Assembly (NCBI RefSeq): GCF_016653635.2
Contig: NZ_CP067420.1
Coordinates: 3,135,501 to 3,199,500, forward strand
Source of the DNA: Skermanella sp. TT6
GTDB lineage: Bacteria; Pseudomonadota; Alphaproteobacteria; Azospirillales; Azospirillaceae
DNA: 64,000 nucleotides
Reading direction: 5' to 3'
Shown here: in pieces, positions 55,160 through 64,000 of the stretch
How positions within the stretch are numbered: position 1 is the stretch's first letter
Layout of the letters: each line of letters starts with the position of its first letter
Position numbers and translations under genes: made by a program
Notes under the pieces: generated by a model
What the model saw: the letters and a program-made list of their open reading frames with translations, nothing else
Told to the model about the DNA's origin: nothing
Database searches by the model: none

Positions 55160-56619
55160 GAAACCGCGAACAACCCGTCCAGGTCCAGGTGGGTTTCCAG
55201 ATGCCGGGCCAGCGCGTCCAGGGTGGCTTCGACCGTGTCCTCGTAGTTCAGGCCGGTCGCGGCGCGGTCGCGGATGGCGGAGAGGAAGGCGTGGCGGAAG
55301 CCGTCGGCCGAAAACATTCCATGGACGTAACAGCCGCCGATGCGGCCGTTCGGTGAGACGGCGCCCTCGGGGCGGCCGGAAAGGTCGAGCATCGGGTGAT
55401 CCAGGGCGGGGCCTGTGGTCCGGCCGATATGCATCTCGTAGCCGCGCAGTTCCGCCCCGCTGGCGAGGTGCCGGCCGGCGACCTCGACCAGGGTCTTGGG
55501 GCCGTCCAGGATCGTTTCGAGATCGAGAAGACCGAGGCCGTCCACGGCGCCGGGAGCGCCTTCGGTGCCCGCCGGGTCGTCCAGGCGGCGGCCCAGCATC
55601 TGGAAGCCGCCGCAGATCCCGAGCACGTGCCCGCCCCGGCGGACATGGGCGGCGAGGTCGATGTGCCAGCCCTGGGCGCGGAGGAATTCCAGGTCGGGGA
55701 TGGTCGCCTTGGTCCCCGGCAGGATCATGAGGTCGGCGTCGCCCGGCAGCGGCCGGCCCTGGGGGATCATCTCGACCGTGACGTCGGGTTCCGCGCGCAA
55801 GGGATCGAGGTCGTCGAAATTGGCGATCCGGGAGAGTTGCGGCACGGCGATCCGGATCGCGCGGCCTTCGGTCGTCCGCCGCGAGGACAGGGCCAGCGCG
55901 TCCTCCGGCGGCAGCCGGTCGGCCTCGGCGAACCAGGGGACCACGCCTAGGCTGGACAGGCCGGTATGCTCCCGGATGAGCCGCAAGCCGTCGTCGAACA
56001 GGCTGGTGTCGCCGCGGAACTTGTTGATCAGGAAAGCCTTGAGCCGCGCCCTGTCGGCCGGCGGCAGGACAGCGCAGGTGCCGACGATGCTTGCGATCAC
56101 GCCGCCGCGCTCGATGTCGCCGATCAGGACGACGGGCAGGTCGGCGGTCTCGGCGAAGCCCATGTTGGCGATGTCGCCGGCGCGCAGGTTGACTTCCGAA
56201 GCGCTTCCCGCGCCCTCCACCAGGATCAGGTCGGCGTCCCGGCCCAGGCGGTGGAAGCTTTCCAGCACGGCGGGCATCAGCTCGCCCTTGCGGGCCTGGT
56301 ACTCGCGCGCCTTCATGGCGCCGATCACGCGGCCCTGCACCACCACCTGGGCGCCGATGTCGGTCTGGGGCTTGAGCAGCACCGGATTCATGTCGGTGAC
56401 CGGAGCCACCCGGCAGGCACGCGCCTGGAGCGCCTGGGCGCGGCCGATCTCGCCGCCGTCCGCCGTGACCGCCGCGTTGTTGGACATGTTCTGCGGCTTG
56501 AACGGCCGGACCCGGAGGCCCCGGTTCGTGAAGGCGCGGCACAGCCCGGCGACGATCATGGACTTGCCGACGTCGGAGCCGGTGCCCATGAACATGATCG
56601 CGCGCGGTGGGCGAGGCAT
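55156..56619 (-). CDS. cobQ: Cobyric acid synthase
   Basis: A 487-residue enzyme that amidates the b, d, e and g side chains using glutamine and ATP. It has the P-loop-like [41 protein letters not shown], and [21 protein letters not shown]. The amidotransferase domain has [17 protein letters not shown] with the catalytic cysteine, [13 protein letters not shown] and [16 protein letters not shown] 56619 is taken from the family N-terminus. It follows cobO by 2 bp and ends inside the GTAG palindrome. Confidence 0.96.
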   Translation of the reverse strand: MPRPPRAIMFMGTGSDVGKSMIVAGLCRAFTNRGLRVRPFKPQNMSNNAAVTADGGEIGRAQALQARACRVAPVTDMNPVLLKPQTDIGAQVVVQGRVIGAMKAREYQARKGELMPAVLESFHRLGRDADLILVEGAGSASEVNLRAGDIANMGFAETADLPVVLIGDIERGGVIASIVGTCAVLPPADRARLKAFLINKFRGDTSLFDDGLRLIREHTGLSSLGVVPWFAEADRLPPEDALALSSRRTTEGRAIRIAVPQLSRIANFDDLDPLRAEPDVTVEMIPQGRPLPGDADLMILPGTKATIPDLEFLRAQGWHIDLAAHVRRGGHVLGICGGFQMLGRRLDDPAGTEGAPGAVDGLGLLDLETILDGPKTLVEVAGRHLASGAELRGYEMHIGRTTGPALDHPMLDLSGRPEGAVSPNGRIGGCYVHGMFSADGFRHAFLSAIRDRAATGLNYEDTVEATLDALARHLETHLDLDGLFAVS

Positions 56620-56621
56620 GG

Positions 56622-57245
56622 TCAAAACTCGATTCCCGCCTGGGCCTTCACGCCGTCGCGGAACGGGTGCTTGACCATGGTCATCTCGGTCACGAGGTCG
56701 GCGATCTCCAGCAGCTCGTCCTTGGCGTTGCGGCCGGTCACGATCACGTGGGTGTCCTCCGGCTTGGAGCGGAGCACCTCGAGGACTTCCTCCAGCGGCA
56801 GGTAGTCGTAGCGCAGCACGATGTTGAGTTCGTCGAGCAGCACCATCTTGTAGTCGGGGTTGCGGATCAGGCTGACCGCCTGGTCCCACGCGGCGCGGGC
56901 GGCGGCGATGTCGCGCTGGCGGTCCTGGGTCTCCCAGGTGAAGCCCTCGCCCATGGTGTTGATGGTGACCTGGTCGGAGAAGCGCTCCAGCACGACCCGC
57001 TCCCCGGTCTCCCACTTGCCCTTGACGAACTGCACGATGCCGACCTTGAAGCCGTGGCCGATCCCCCGCATCACCATGCCGAGCGCCGCGGTGGACTTGC
57101 CCTTGCCCTTGCCGGTGTGGACGATCAGCAGGCCCTTCTCCAGGGTCTTGGTCGCGATCATGCGGTCGCGGGCGGCCTTCTTCTTGGCCATCTTCTCCGC
57201 GTGCCGAGCGTTGATCTCCTCCTCGGTCATGCCTTCGGTCTTCAT
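56622..57245 (-). CDS. cobO: Corrinoid adenosyltransferase CobO/BtuR
   Basis: A 207-residue ATP:cob(I)yrinate adenosyltransferase. It has the P-loop [57 protein letters not shown] and [24 protein letters not shown], all typical of the BtuR/CobO type. The start overlaps the cobN stop (ATGA). The N-terminal 30 residues are charged and probably helical. Confidence 0.96.
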   Translation of the reverse strand: MKTEGMTEEEINARHAEKMAKKKAARDRMIATKTLEKGLLIVHTGKGKGKSTAALGMVMRGIGHGFKVGIVQFVKGKWETGERVVLERFSDQVTINTMGEGFTWETQDRQRDIAAARAAWDQAVSLIRNPDYKMVLLDELNIVLRYDYLPLEEVLEVLRSKPEDTHVIVTGRNAKDELLEIADLVTEMTMVKHPFRDGVKAQAGIEF

Positions 57246-60200
57246 GGCGTCTCTCCCCGGCTCAAATTCTTCAGCGTATCGTAAGCGGCATTGGACTTCG
57301 GGCGCCACAGCCCGCGATCCTGGGCCTCGGCCAGCCGTTCCGCCATCTCGCGGAGCGCGGCGGGGTTGGCCCCGGCCATGAAGTCGCGGACCTGGGCGTC
57401 GGCAACATAGGCGTCGAACACCGCGTCGAAATGGTGGTCCCGGACGCACCGCGCCGTCGCGGCGAAGGCGAAGAGGTAATCGACGGTGGCGGCCAGCTCG
57501 AAGGCCCCCTTGTAGCCGTGGCGCATGACCCCGGCGATCCATTTCGGATTGACCACCCGGCCGCGGACGACGCGGGCGATCTCCTCCTCCAGGGTGCGGA
57601 CACGGGGGCTTTCCGGGCGGGAGTGGTCGTTGTGGTAGACGGTCGGCGCCTTGCCCGACAGGGTCCGCACGGCGACGCTCATTCCGCCCTCGAACTGGTA
57701 ATAGTCGTCGCTGTCCAGCAGATCGTGCTCCCGGTTGTCCTGGTTGTGCAGGACGGCCTGGACGAAGCCGAGCCGGGTTTCGAACAGGGCCCGCTCCGGC
57801 GCCCCGTCCACCCCGCCGCCATAGGCGTAGCCGCCCCAGGCGAGATAGGCCTCGGCGAGGTCCTTCTCGGTCTCCCAGCCGCGCTCGTCGATGAGGGCCT
57901 GGAGGCCGGCGCCGTAGGCCCCCGGCTTGGAGCCGAACACCCGGTGGCCGGCCCGGCGCCGGGCCGCGGCGGGATCGACGCCGGCCTCCGCCAGCGCCGC
58001 GGCGTCGGCGCGGACGCGGGCCGCCAGGGGGTTCACGTCGTCGGGCTCGTCCAGGTCGGCGATGGCCCGGGCCGCGCTGTCCACCAGATCCATCTGCGCC
58101 GGGAAGGCGTCGCGGAAGAAGCCGGAGACCCGGAGCGTCACGTCCACGCGCGGCCGGTCCAGCACGCCGGCCGGCATGATCTCGAACCCTGTCACCCGGC
58201 CCGTGCCGGTGTCCCAGGTCGGCCGGGCACCCATCAGGGCCAGCGCCTGGGCGATGTCGTCGCCGCCGGTCCGCATGTTGGCGGTGCCCCAGGCCGACAG
58301 CGCCATGGTGCGGGGATAGTCGCCGTTCTCCTGAAGGTAGCGGTCCACCACGCGGGAGGCGGATTTCCAGCCCAGGTGCCAGGCGGCGGGCGTGGGCACG
58401 GCGCGGGTATCGACGGAGTAGAAGTTTCGCCCGGTCGGCAGGACCTCCGGCCGGCCCCGGGTCGGGGCGCCGGACGGGCCGGGCTCCACGAAACGGCCGT
58501 CCAGCCCCCGCAGCAGCCCTTCCAGCTCGGCGGCGCCGCAGGCGGCGACGGTCGGCCTAAGGTCCGACAGGATGTAATCCAGGACGACGCCGGCGCGGGT
58601 CCATTCCGGCTCCGCAACGGCATCGCCGGCGACCAGCCGCCGGGCCAGTTCCTCCAGCCGCTCGACGGTGTCTCCGTGGCTGCGCCAGACGCCGCCGGTG
58701 TCGAGGGCGGCCGGGCGCGGACCCGTCCAGGGCTCGGCCATGGCGCAGTCCAGCGGATCGAAAGCAAGCTCCAGGTCCGCCGCCAGCGCCCGGATCAGGG
58801 AGGCGTCCCGCCCCTCCCCCTTGCCGCGGGGCAGCCGGGTCAGCGCCACCAGCAGGTCGGTCAGCAATCCTCCCTCGGGAGACTCCCCGAAGACATGCAA
58901 GCCGTCGCGGATCTGGAGTTCCTTCAGCTCGCACAGGTGGCTGTCGAGCTTCGCCAGGGCTTCCTGCGGCTCGTCGTCCCGGCCGACGCCGCAATCCACG
59001 TCCAGGCCGGTCGCGGCGCTGAGTTCAAGGATGCGCTCGCGCAGGACGGCGATGCGGCGCGGATCGACGCCCGCCGCCTCGTAATACTCGTCCACCAGCA
59101 TTTCCAGCTCGCGGAGCGGGCCGTAGCTCTCCGCCCGGGTCAGCGGCGGGGTCAGGTGGTCGATGATGACGGCGGCGGCCCGGCGCTTGGCCTGGGTTCC
59201 CTCGCCGGGATCGTTGACGATAAAGGGATAAAGGTGGGGGACGGGTCCCAGCGCCACCTCCGGGAAGCACGCCTCCGACAGGGCCAGCGACTTGCCGGGC
59301 AGCCATTCCAGATTGCCGTGCTTGCCGAAATGCACGACGGCGTGGGCGTCGAACTCCCGGCGGACCCAGGCGTAGAAGGCCAGGTAGGCATGCGGCGGGA
59401 CCAGGTCGGGGTCGTGGTAGGTCTTGGACGGGTCGATCTGGTATCCCCGCGCCGGCTGGATCGCGACGGCGACGTTGCCGAACCGGACCGCGGGCAGCAG
59501 GAACCGCCCGTCCCGCACGTACGGGTCCCCCTCCGCCGCGCCCCAGCGTCCGGTGACCGCGGTACGCACGGCTTCGGGCAGGCTCGCGAAGAACGTACGG
59601 TAGGCATCAAGGGGCAGCGTCTCGGAGACCGCGCGCCGGTCCAGCGCCGTCAGGTCGTTGGTCACGCCGGCGCCGATCCGCTCCATCAGCGCGGCGGAAT
59701 CCGGCGGCGCCCCGGAGACCGCGTAACCCGCCTCGGCCAGGGTCCGGAGCGAGCGCGCGACGCCCGCCGGCGTGTCGAGGCCGACGCCGTTGGCGAGGCG
59801 GCCGTCGCGGTTCGGGTAATTCGCCATGACGACCGCGACGCGGCGCTCTGCCGGCGGAGTCCGGCGCAGCCGCGCCCAGGAGGCCGCCAGGGAAGCCACG
59901 AACGCGACGCGGTCGGCGACCGGCCGGTAGGACAGCACCCAGCTCTGGGTCGCCTCGTGGCGCCGGGCCTCCGCCTTGAAGCTGACGGCGCGGGTGATCA
60001 GGCGCCCGTCCACCTCCGGCAGGGCCACGTTCATGGCGATGTCGCGGGCGGACAGGCCCGTCGTGCCGCCACGCCACGCCGCTTCCGATCCGCCGGAGAA
60101 CACCACCTGAAAGACCGGGCAGTCCGAGCCGTCGAACGGAGTCGCCGACCGCGCCGCTCCCGGCTGGGACACGGCGAAGGAGGTCGCGTTGAGGATCACG

Positions 60201-60982
60201 TCGGGTCCGGCCCGCGCCAGCAGGTCGGCGACGATGCCTGCCGCGACCTTCTCCTTGAGGCTGGTGGTCGCGATCGGCAGGGCGTTGATCCCCGCCTCGC
60301 GCAGGGCGTCTATCAGCGCGTCGATGACGGCCGTGTTGGCCGCCTGCTCCAGCGCGCGGTAGAACAGGACGGCCGCGACGGGAGCGCCCGGCGTCCAGGC
60401 CCGGCTCAGGTCGTCGAGCCCCGGCCGGTCGCGGCCCGGCCAGTAGATCCCGGCCCGCATCAGCGGCACCGGCTCCCGCCAGTCGTCGCCGCCGCGGCCG
60501 ATCAGCGACGCCGCGTAGCGCAGCAACCCGGCGGCGTTCTCGACGCCGCCCTGGACGCAGTACTGCCACAGCCGGTGGACCGCGTCGCCCGGCAGGGTCG
60601 AGAAACGGGCCAAATCCGGGTCGGGCTGGTCGTCGCCGGGCAATACCGCCAGCGCGATGCCGCCGCGCCGGCAGGCGTCCGCCACCTGCTCGATCCCGTA
60701 GGGCCAGTAGCGCTCTCCCCCCAGCAGGCGGACCACCACCAGCTTCGCCCGGGACACCACCCGATCCACATGGAGGTCGACCGAGAGGTTGTGGCCGAGC
60801 TGGAGCAGGCTGGCGAGGCGAAGGCTCGGGAAGCCGGCCCCGAGCCTGTCATGGGCCGATGCCAGGCAGGCGAGTTCGGTGTCAGCGGCCGACAGGAAGA
60901 CGATGTCGCCCGGGGTCTGGCCGAGATCGACAGCCTCGCTGCCGTCGGAGACGGTTCCGGGCTGGGCGGCCAGCAGATGCAT
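57242..60982 (-). CDS. cobN: Cobaltochelatase subunit CobN
   Basis: A 1246-residue large subunit that inserts cobalt into hydrogenobyrinic acid a,c-diamide with the AAA+ partners CobS and CobT, the late step of the aerobic pathway. Length fits the family. Conserved pieces are [45 protein letters not shown] in two parts, [41 protein letters not shown]-like text read as [15 protein letters not shown], and the C-terminal [19 protein letters not shown]. cobS and cobT are not in the window. It overlaps cobO by 4 bp and follows cobW by 6 bp. Confidence 0.95.
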   Translation of the reverse strand: MHLLAAQPGTVSDGSEAVDLGQTPGDIVFLSAADTELACLASAHDRLGAGFPSLRLASLLQLGHNLSVDLHVDRVVSRAKLVVVRLLGGERYWPYGIEQVADACRRGGIALAVLPGDDQPDPDLARFSTLPGDAVHRLWQYCVQGGVENAAGLLRYAASLIGRGGDDWREPVPLMRAGIYWPGRDRPGLDDLSRAWTPGAPVAAVLFYRALEQAANTAVIDALIDALREAGINALPIATTSLKEKVAAGIVADLLARAGPDVILNATSFAVSQPGAARSATPFDGSDCPVFQVVFSGGSEAAWRGGTTGLSARDIAMNVALPEVDGRLITRAVSFKAEARRHEATQSWVLSYRPVADRVAFVASLAASWARLRRTPPAERRVAVVMANYPNRDGRLANGVGLDTPAGVARSLRTLAEAGYAVSGAPPDSAALMERIGAGVTNDLTALDRRAVSETLPLDAYRTFFASLPEAVRTAVTGRWGAAEGDPYVRDGRFLLPAVRFGNVAVAIQPARGYQIDPSKTYHDPDLVPPHAYLAFYAWVRREFDAHAVVHFGKHGNLEWLPGKSLALSEACFPEVALGPVPHLYPFIVNDPGEGTQAKRRAAAVIIDHLTPPLTRAESYGPLRELEMLVDEYYEAAGVDPRRIAVLRERILELSAATGLDVDCGVGRDDEPQEALAKLDSHLCELKELQIRDGLHVFGESPEGGLLTDLLVALTRLPRGKGEGRDASLIRALAADLELAFDPLDCAMAEPWTGPRPAALDTGGVWRSHGDTVERLEELARRLVAGDAVAEPEWTRAGVVLDYILSDLRPTVAACGAAELEGLLRGLDGRFVEPGPSGAPTRGRPEVLPTGRNFYSVDTRAVPTPAAWHLGWKSASRVVDRYLQENGDYPRTMALSAWGTANMRTGGDDIAQALALMGARPTWDTGTGRVTGFEIMPAGVLDRPRVDVTLRVSGFFRDAFPAQMDLVDSAARAIADLDEPDDVNPLAARVRADAAALAEAGVDPAAARRRAGHRVFGSKPGAYGAGLQALIDERGWETEKDLAEAYLAWGGYAYGGGVDGAPERALFETRLGFVQAVLHNQDNREHDLLDSDDYYQFEGGMSVAVRTLSGKAPTVYHNDHSRPESPRVRTLEEEIARVVRGRVVNPKWIAGVMRHGYKGAFELAATVDYLFAFAATARCVRDHHFDAVFDAYVADAQVRDFMAGANPAALREMAERLAEAQDRGLWRPKSNAAYDTLKNLSRGETP

Positions 60983-60988
60983 GGCGGC

Positions 60989-62020
60989 TCAGCCGCGCAG
61001 GATGGATTCGACCGCCGCCCGGTCGAGCCCGCGCTGGCCGATCACCACCAGCTCGCTCCGGCGCTCCTCCTCCGGCTTCCAGCGCCGGTCGTAATAACGC
61101 TGGATGCGGTCGCCGACGCCCTGCACCACATGGCGCATCGGCTTGCCGGCCACATCCAGGAAGCCCTTTATCCGCAGGATGTCGTGGGCGGCGACGGCGG
61201 ACAGGATGCGTGCCTCGACCTCTTCCGGAGTCCGCACGGCGCCGAGCCCGATCACGAAGCTGTCGAAATCGTCGTGGTCGTGGTCCTCGCCCTCCATCTC
61301 GTGGTGGGACGGCCGGCTGTCCAGGTCGTCCTCCGCCGCGGCGCCGATTCCCAGCAGGACCAGCGGATCGATGCCGCCCTGGACCGACACCACCGTCTTG
61401 ACCGCGGGGCGGAGGTGCCTGGCGACGGTGGCCGTCACCGCCTCCAGCGTGGCGGCATCGACCCGGTCGGCCTTGTTCAGGACGACCATGTCGGCGCACT
61501 GGACCTGCTCCTCGAACAGCTCCTCCAGCGGGCTTTCATGGTCGAGGGAGTCGTCCGCCTCGCGCGCGGCCTGCACGGCATCGGGATCGCTGGCGAAACG
61601 GCCGGCGGCGACGGCCTCGGCATCGATCACGGCGATCACGCCGTCCACCGTCACGCGGGTGCGGATCTCCGGCCAGGCGAACGCCTTGACCAGCGGCTTG
61701 GGCAGCGCCAGGCCGGACGTTTCGATGACGATATGGTCGGGCGGCTGCGGCTGGTTCAGCAGCTTCTCGATGGTCGGCAGGAAATCGTCGGCGACGGTGC
61801 AGCAGATGCAGCCGTTGGTCAGCTCGACGATGTCCTCCTCCCGGCAGTTCTCCACGCCGCAGCCGGCCAGGAGCTCGCGGTCGACGCCGAGGTCGCCGAA
61901 CTCGTTGATGATCAGGGCCAGCCGGCGGCCGCGGGCGTTCTCGATCAGGTGGCGGACCAGGCTGGTCTTGCCGGCGCCGAGGAAGCCGGTGACGACCGTC
62001 GCGGGGATCTTGGTGCTCAA
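60989..62020 (-). CDS. cobW: CobW-family GTPase metallochaperone
   Basis: A 343-residue COG0523 GTPase thought to deliver cobalt to CobN-type chelatase. It has the P-loop VTGFLGAGKTSLVRHL, the metal-binding CxCC motif in ELTNGCICCTVADDF (Cys-Ile-Cys-Cys), NKADRVD for guanine recognition, and a His/Asp-rich loop (HHEMEGEDHDHDDFD) near residue 235. A CobW C-terminal domain with KGFLDVAGKPMRHVVQGVG follows. It lies directly before cobN in the same riboswitch-controlled operon, strong context for a cobalt role. Confidence 0.95.
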   Translation of the reverse strand: MSTKIPATVVTGFLGAGKTSLVRHLIENARGRRLALIINEFGDLGVDRELLAGCGVENCREEDIVELTNGCICCTVADDFLPTIEKLLNQPQPPDHIVIETSGLALPKPLVKAFAWPEIRTRVTVDGVIAVIDAEAVAAGRFASDPDAVQAAREADDSLDHESPLEELFEEQVQCADMVVLNKADRVDAATLEAVTATVARHLRPAVKTVVSVQGGIDPLVLLGIGAAAEDDLDSRPSHHEMEGEDHDHDDFDSFVIGLGAVRTPEEVEARILSAVAAHDILRIKGFLDVAGKPMRHVVQGVGDRIQRYYDRRWKPEEERRSELVVIGQRGLDRAAVESILRG

Positions 62021-62029
62021 GGAAGGTTC

Positions 62030-62578
62030 CTAACGGTTGCTTTTGACGGTCACGGGCAGCCCCGCGACCAGGAGATAGACGCTGTCGGCCACCGCCGCCA
62101 CCTCCTGGTGGAGGCGGCCGGCATGGTCACGGAAAGCGCGTGCCATGGCGTTGTCCGGCACGATGCCGAGCCCGACCTCGTTGGAGACGAACACCACGGG
62201 GCCGGTCAGGGCCGGCAGGCATTCGACGAGGCCTCGGGTCTCGTGCGCGACGTCGCGCTCCTCCAGCATCAGGTTGGTGACCCACAGGGTCAGGCAATCG
62301 ACCAGCACGACCGCGTCGGGCGACGCGAGGCCCGGCAGGGTGCCGGCGAGGTCGAGCGGTTCCTCGACGGTGGTCCAGCGCGGGCCGCGCCTGTCGCGGT
62401 GCTCGTCGATGCGGCTCGCCATCTCGGTGTCCCACGCCCTGCCGGTCGCGAGATAGACCGGGCGCGGCGCCCGTTCGGCCATGGCTTCGGCGAAGCGGCT
62501 CTTGCCCGACCGGGCGCCGCCTAGGACGAGGGTCACGCCGGGCGGCGCTCCCGAGGGGTCTTCTGGAATCGACATCAT
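62030..62578 (-). CDS. cobU: Adenosylcobinamide kinase / adenosylcobinamide-phosphate guanylyltransferase
   Basis: A 182-residue bifunctional enzyme (CobU, also called CobP) activating adenosylcobinamide for nucleotide-loop assembly. It has the P-loop [39 protein letters not shown] with the guanylylation region [30 protein letters not shown] and [15 protein letters not shown]. Two adjacent ATG codons are possible starts, behind GGAGGT. First gene of the operon, about 57 bases after a B12 riboswitch. Confidence 0.96.
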   Translation of the reverse strand: MMSIPEDPSGAPPGVTLVLGGARSGKSRFAEAMAERAPRPVYLATGRAWDTEMASRIDEHRDRRGPRWTTVEEPLDLAGTLPGLASPDAVVLVDCLTLWVTNLMLEERDVAHETRGLVECLPALTGPVVFVSNEVGLGIVPDNAMARAFRDHAGRLHQEVAAVADSVYLLVAGLPVTVKSNR

Positions 62579-62634
62579 GCCCCACCTCCGCCGGTGCACC
62601 CCGCCCGGCCGTGATTGAAACGACGGCGCTCGAC

Positions 62635-62832
62635 GGCAGGTCTCCTGGCTTCGCGGGTCCATGCGGGCGCCAGCGCCTTCCCGGATGCCCGAGGGCACCA
62701 GTGGCTTCAGATGGACGACACCCGCTCGCCGCTTACAGTTGCGGGGGCAGCTCCGGACTCGGGCGGCCTGACGCGCCCCCACCGGATTCCCTCTTGGCGG
62801 CCAGTCGGCGTCACGCCGCCCGGCACCATCGA
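62635..62832 (-). ncRNA. Cobalamin riboswitch upstream of cobU-cobW-cobN-cobO-cobQ
   Basis: Minus-strand blocks in order: GGTGCC, AGAGGGAATCCGGTG, GAGCTGCCCCCGCAACTGTA, AGCCACTGG, CCGGGAAGGC and the B12 box GCGAAGCCAGGAGACCTGCC, which has one extra A compared with the other two in the window. It should repress the late-pathway operon when B12 is plentiful. Confidence 0.94.
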
Positions 62833-62913
62833 GCGGGCGCACTATCGGCGGCAGGGCCCGGCCCTGTCAATGCTCCCTCTCGGGCACGGGGCGAAAGCGC
62901 GGTCTCCGGCCGC

Positions 62914-63660
62914 TCAGGCAGCGGTAAGCCCGGGGTCGAAGCCCCGGGGCCTGGGGCCTGGGATCAGGCCGGGTATGGACGAGAGGGCGGTGGCCGACGG
63001 GAGGTCGTCGAAGCGCCGGGTCATCCTCCGCTTGCCCCTAAGGTCATCCTTGGTCATCGCCTCGACTGGCTGAACCGGCGGCGCGGGCGCGGGAGCGGCG
63101 ACCGGCGCGGATGTCGGCGCGGATCGTGGGGCGGATCGTGGGGCGGATCGTGGGGCGGATTCGGGAGCGGGGAAGCGGATATGATCAAGTTCCTCTTCCG
63201 GATCGCAGTCCAGCCGTTCCAGGTCGGCGTCGGGATGGACGACGTCGAGGTGATAATGGTGGGCGATCCGCTTGTCCTGGATGATGCCCTCCAGCTTCAG
63301 GCGGAATTCCACCGCCTTGAACGCGAGGCCGAAGCTGTTCGCCTTCAGGGCACCGTCGAGGATCTCCGTGACCACGGCGACCGCGTCGTCCAGGCGGAGT
63401 TGGCGATGGGCATTGCGGGCCGTCCGTATCTGGTCGATGCGCACGCGGATTTCCGGCTGGCGCATCAGCAGGGCGGCGCGCTGCTTGGCGCCGTTGGGCG
63501 AGTAGCCGGCCCGGCGGGCCGCCTCAGCACCCCCGACCCCCAGGACCATCGCGGCGCAGAACGCCTCCTGGCGCAAGGTCAGGACGATCGAGGGGGCGGG
63601 ATCGGGCCGGACGGACCCTGCCGCCGGGGAGGCGGACGCTGCGCGGGACGGGGACTGCAT
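62914..63660 (-). CDS. Phage terminase small subunit-like protein (isolated)
   Basis: A 248-residue protein whose region 27-125 resembles Terminase_2 small subunits, which recognise phage DNA for packaging: LTLRQEAFCAAMVLGVGGAEAARRAGYSPNGAKQRAALLMRQP (two parts), a helix-turn-helix-like stretch, then IRVRIDQIRTAR and LEGIIQDKRIAHHYH. A low-complexity linker of Ser-Ala-Pro-Arg repeats (about 165-195) leads to a basic tail. No large terminase, portal or capsid gene is near, so it is either a prophage relic or a domesticated DNA-binding protein. AAGGAG precedes the ATG. Confidence 0.7.
   Translation of the reverse strand: MQSPSRAASASPAAGSVRPDPAPSIVLTLRQEAFCAAMVLGVGGAEAARRAGYSPNGAKQRAALLMRQPEIRVRIDQIRTARNAHRQLRLDDAVAVVTEILDGALKANSFGLAFKAVEFRLKLEGIIQDKRIAHHYHLDVVHPDADLERLDCDPEEELDHIRFPAPESAPRSAPRSAPRSAPTSAPVAAPAPAPPVQPVEAMTKDDLRGKRRMTRRFDDLPSATALSSIPGLIPGPRPRGFDPGLTAA
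63121..63156 (-). repeat. Three tandem 12-bp repeats inside the terminase-like gene
   Basis: GGATCGTGGGGC occurs three times without a break and is followed by a degenerate copy (GGATTCGGGAGC). In the minus-strand frame it encodes Ser-Ala-Pro-Arg units. Copy number may vary between strains by slippage without changing frame, since 12 is a multiple of three. Confidence 0.85.
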
Positions 63661-63735
63661 GGCACAACTCCTTTAGGAACGAGGTTCACAGAATAAGGAA
63701 TTTATACCGATAGAAGATCCCGCGCAACATTCCCG

Positions 63736-64000
<265 letters not shown>

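Noticed and set aside
57431-62524. A 1697-codon open frame opposite cobN and cobW
   Set aside because: It is the mirror of well-recognised cob genes; its composition is Gly/Arg/Val-rich without motifs.

Overview
This 64 kb window is high-GC chromosomal DNA from an alphaproteobacterium. Gene content points to the Rhodospirillales/Azospirillales (Azospirillum- or Skermanella-like): a class I lysyl-tRNA synthetase, a short HPr/enzyme I phosphotransferase pair, a four-gene sdhCDAB operon, and a large cobalamin locus with alphaproteobacterial gene names (cobN, cobO, cobW, bluB). This placement is an inference from gene content and base composition; no rRNA is present.

Layout. 0-10.4 kb: HPr and PTS enzyme I; ahcY behind a perfect palindromic operator; a CAP-domain protein; a DUF3445 protein overlapping YciB; then a Cpx-like envelope-stress set (Spy-like protein divergent from a response regulator and histidine kinase, followed by a His-tailed lipoprotein). 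10.4-20 kb is the accessory stretch: a REP doublet, an orphan tungstate-type permease, an IS110-family transposase, a MITE-like inverted repeat, lysS and tldD, then two identical tRNA-Phe genes. Between the tRNAs lies a wrecked two-gene toxin-antitoxin-like module. Its first gene is split by an IS256 element with a clean 8-bp duplication; its AbiEii-like toxin gene carries a +1 frameshift. 20-32 kb: a YdcH-family protein, an MFS exporter, a TetR-controlled EmrAB-type pump with two operators, sdhCDAB, infA, and maf overlapping an RNase E/G-like gene. 32-38.6 kb: a sugar catabolic cluster (TIM-barrel isomerase/epimerase, Gfo/Idh/MocA oxidoreductase, xylose isomerase, aldehyde dehydrogenase) divergent from a ROK regulator.

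38.8-62.8 kb is an almost complete cobalamin locus with three B12 riboswitches. One precedes the cobalt ECF transporter cbiMNQO. One precedes cbiX-cobH-cobL-cobI-cbiG/cobJ-cobM. One precedes cobU-cobW-cobN-cobO-cobQ. bluB-cobC and a cbiD-cobK fusion gene run on the minus strand; cobA-cobB-cobD run on the plus strand. The set is a hybrid: CbiX, CbiG and CbiD belong to early-cobalt (oxygen-independent) corrin assembly, while CobN belongs to late-cobalt (aerobic) assembly; no cobG or cobF is seen. The window ends with an isolated phage-terminase-small-subunit-like gene and the C-terminal end of thiC.

The observations I consider most worth checking are the doubly inactivated module between the tRNA-Phe copies, the hybrid corrin pathway with two fusion enzymes, the GTAG-type palindromes (one supplies the stop codons of two convergent cob genes), and the possible bridge RNA of the IS110 element.
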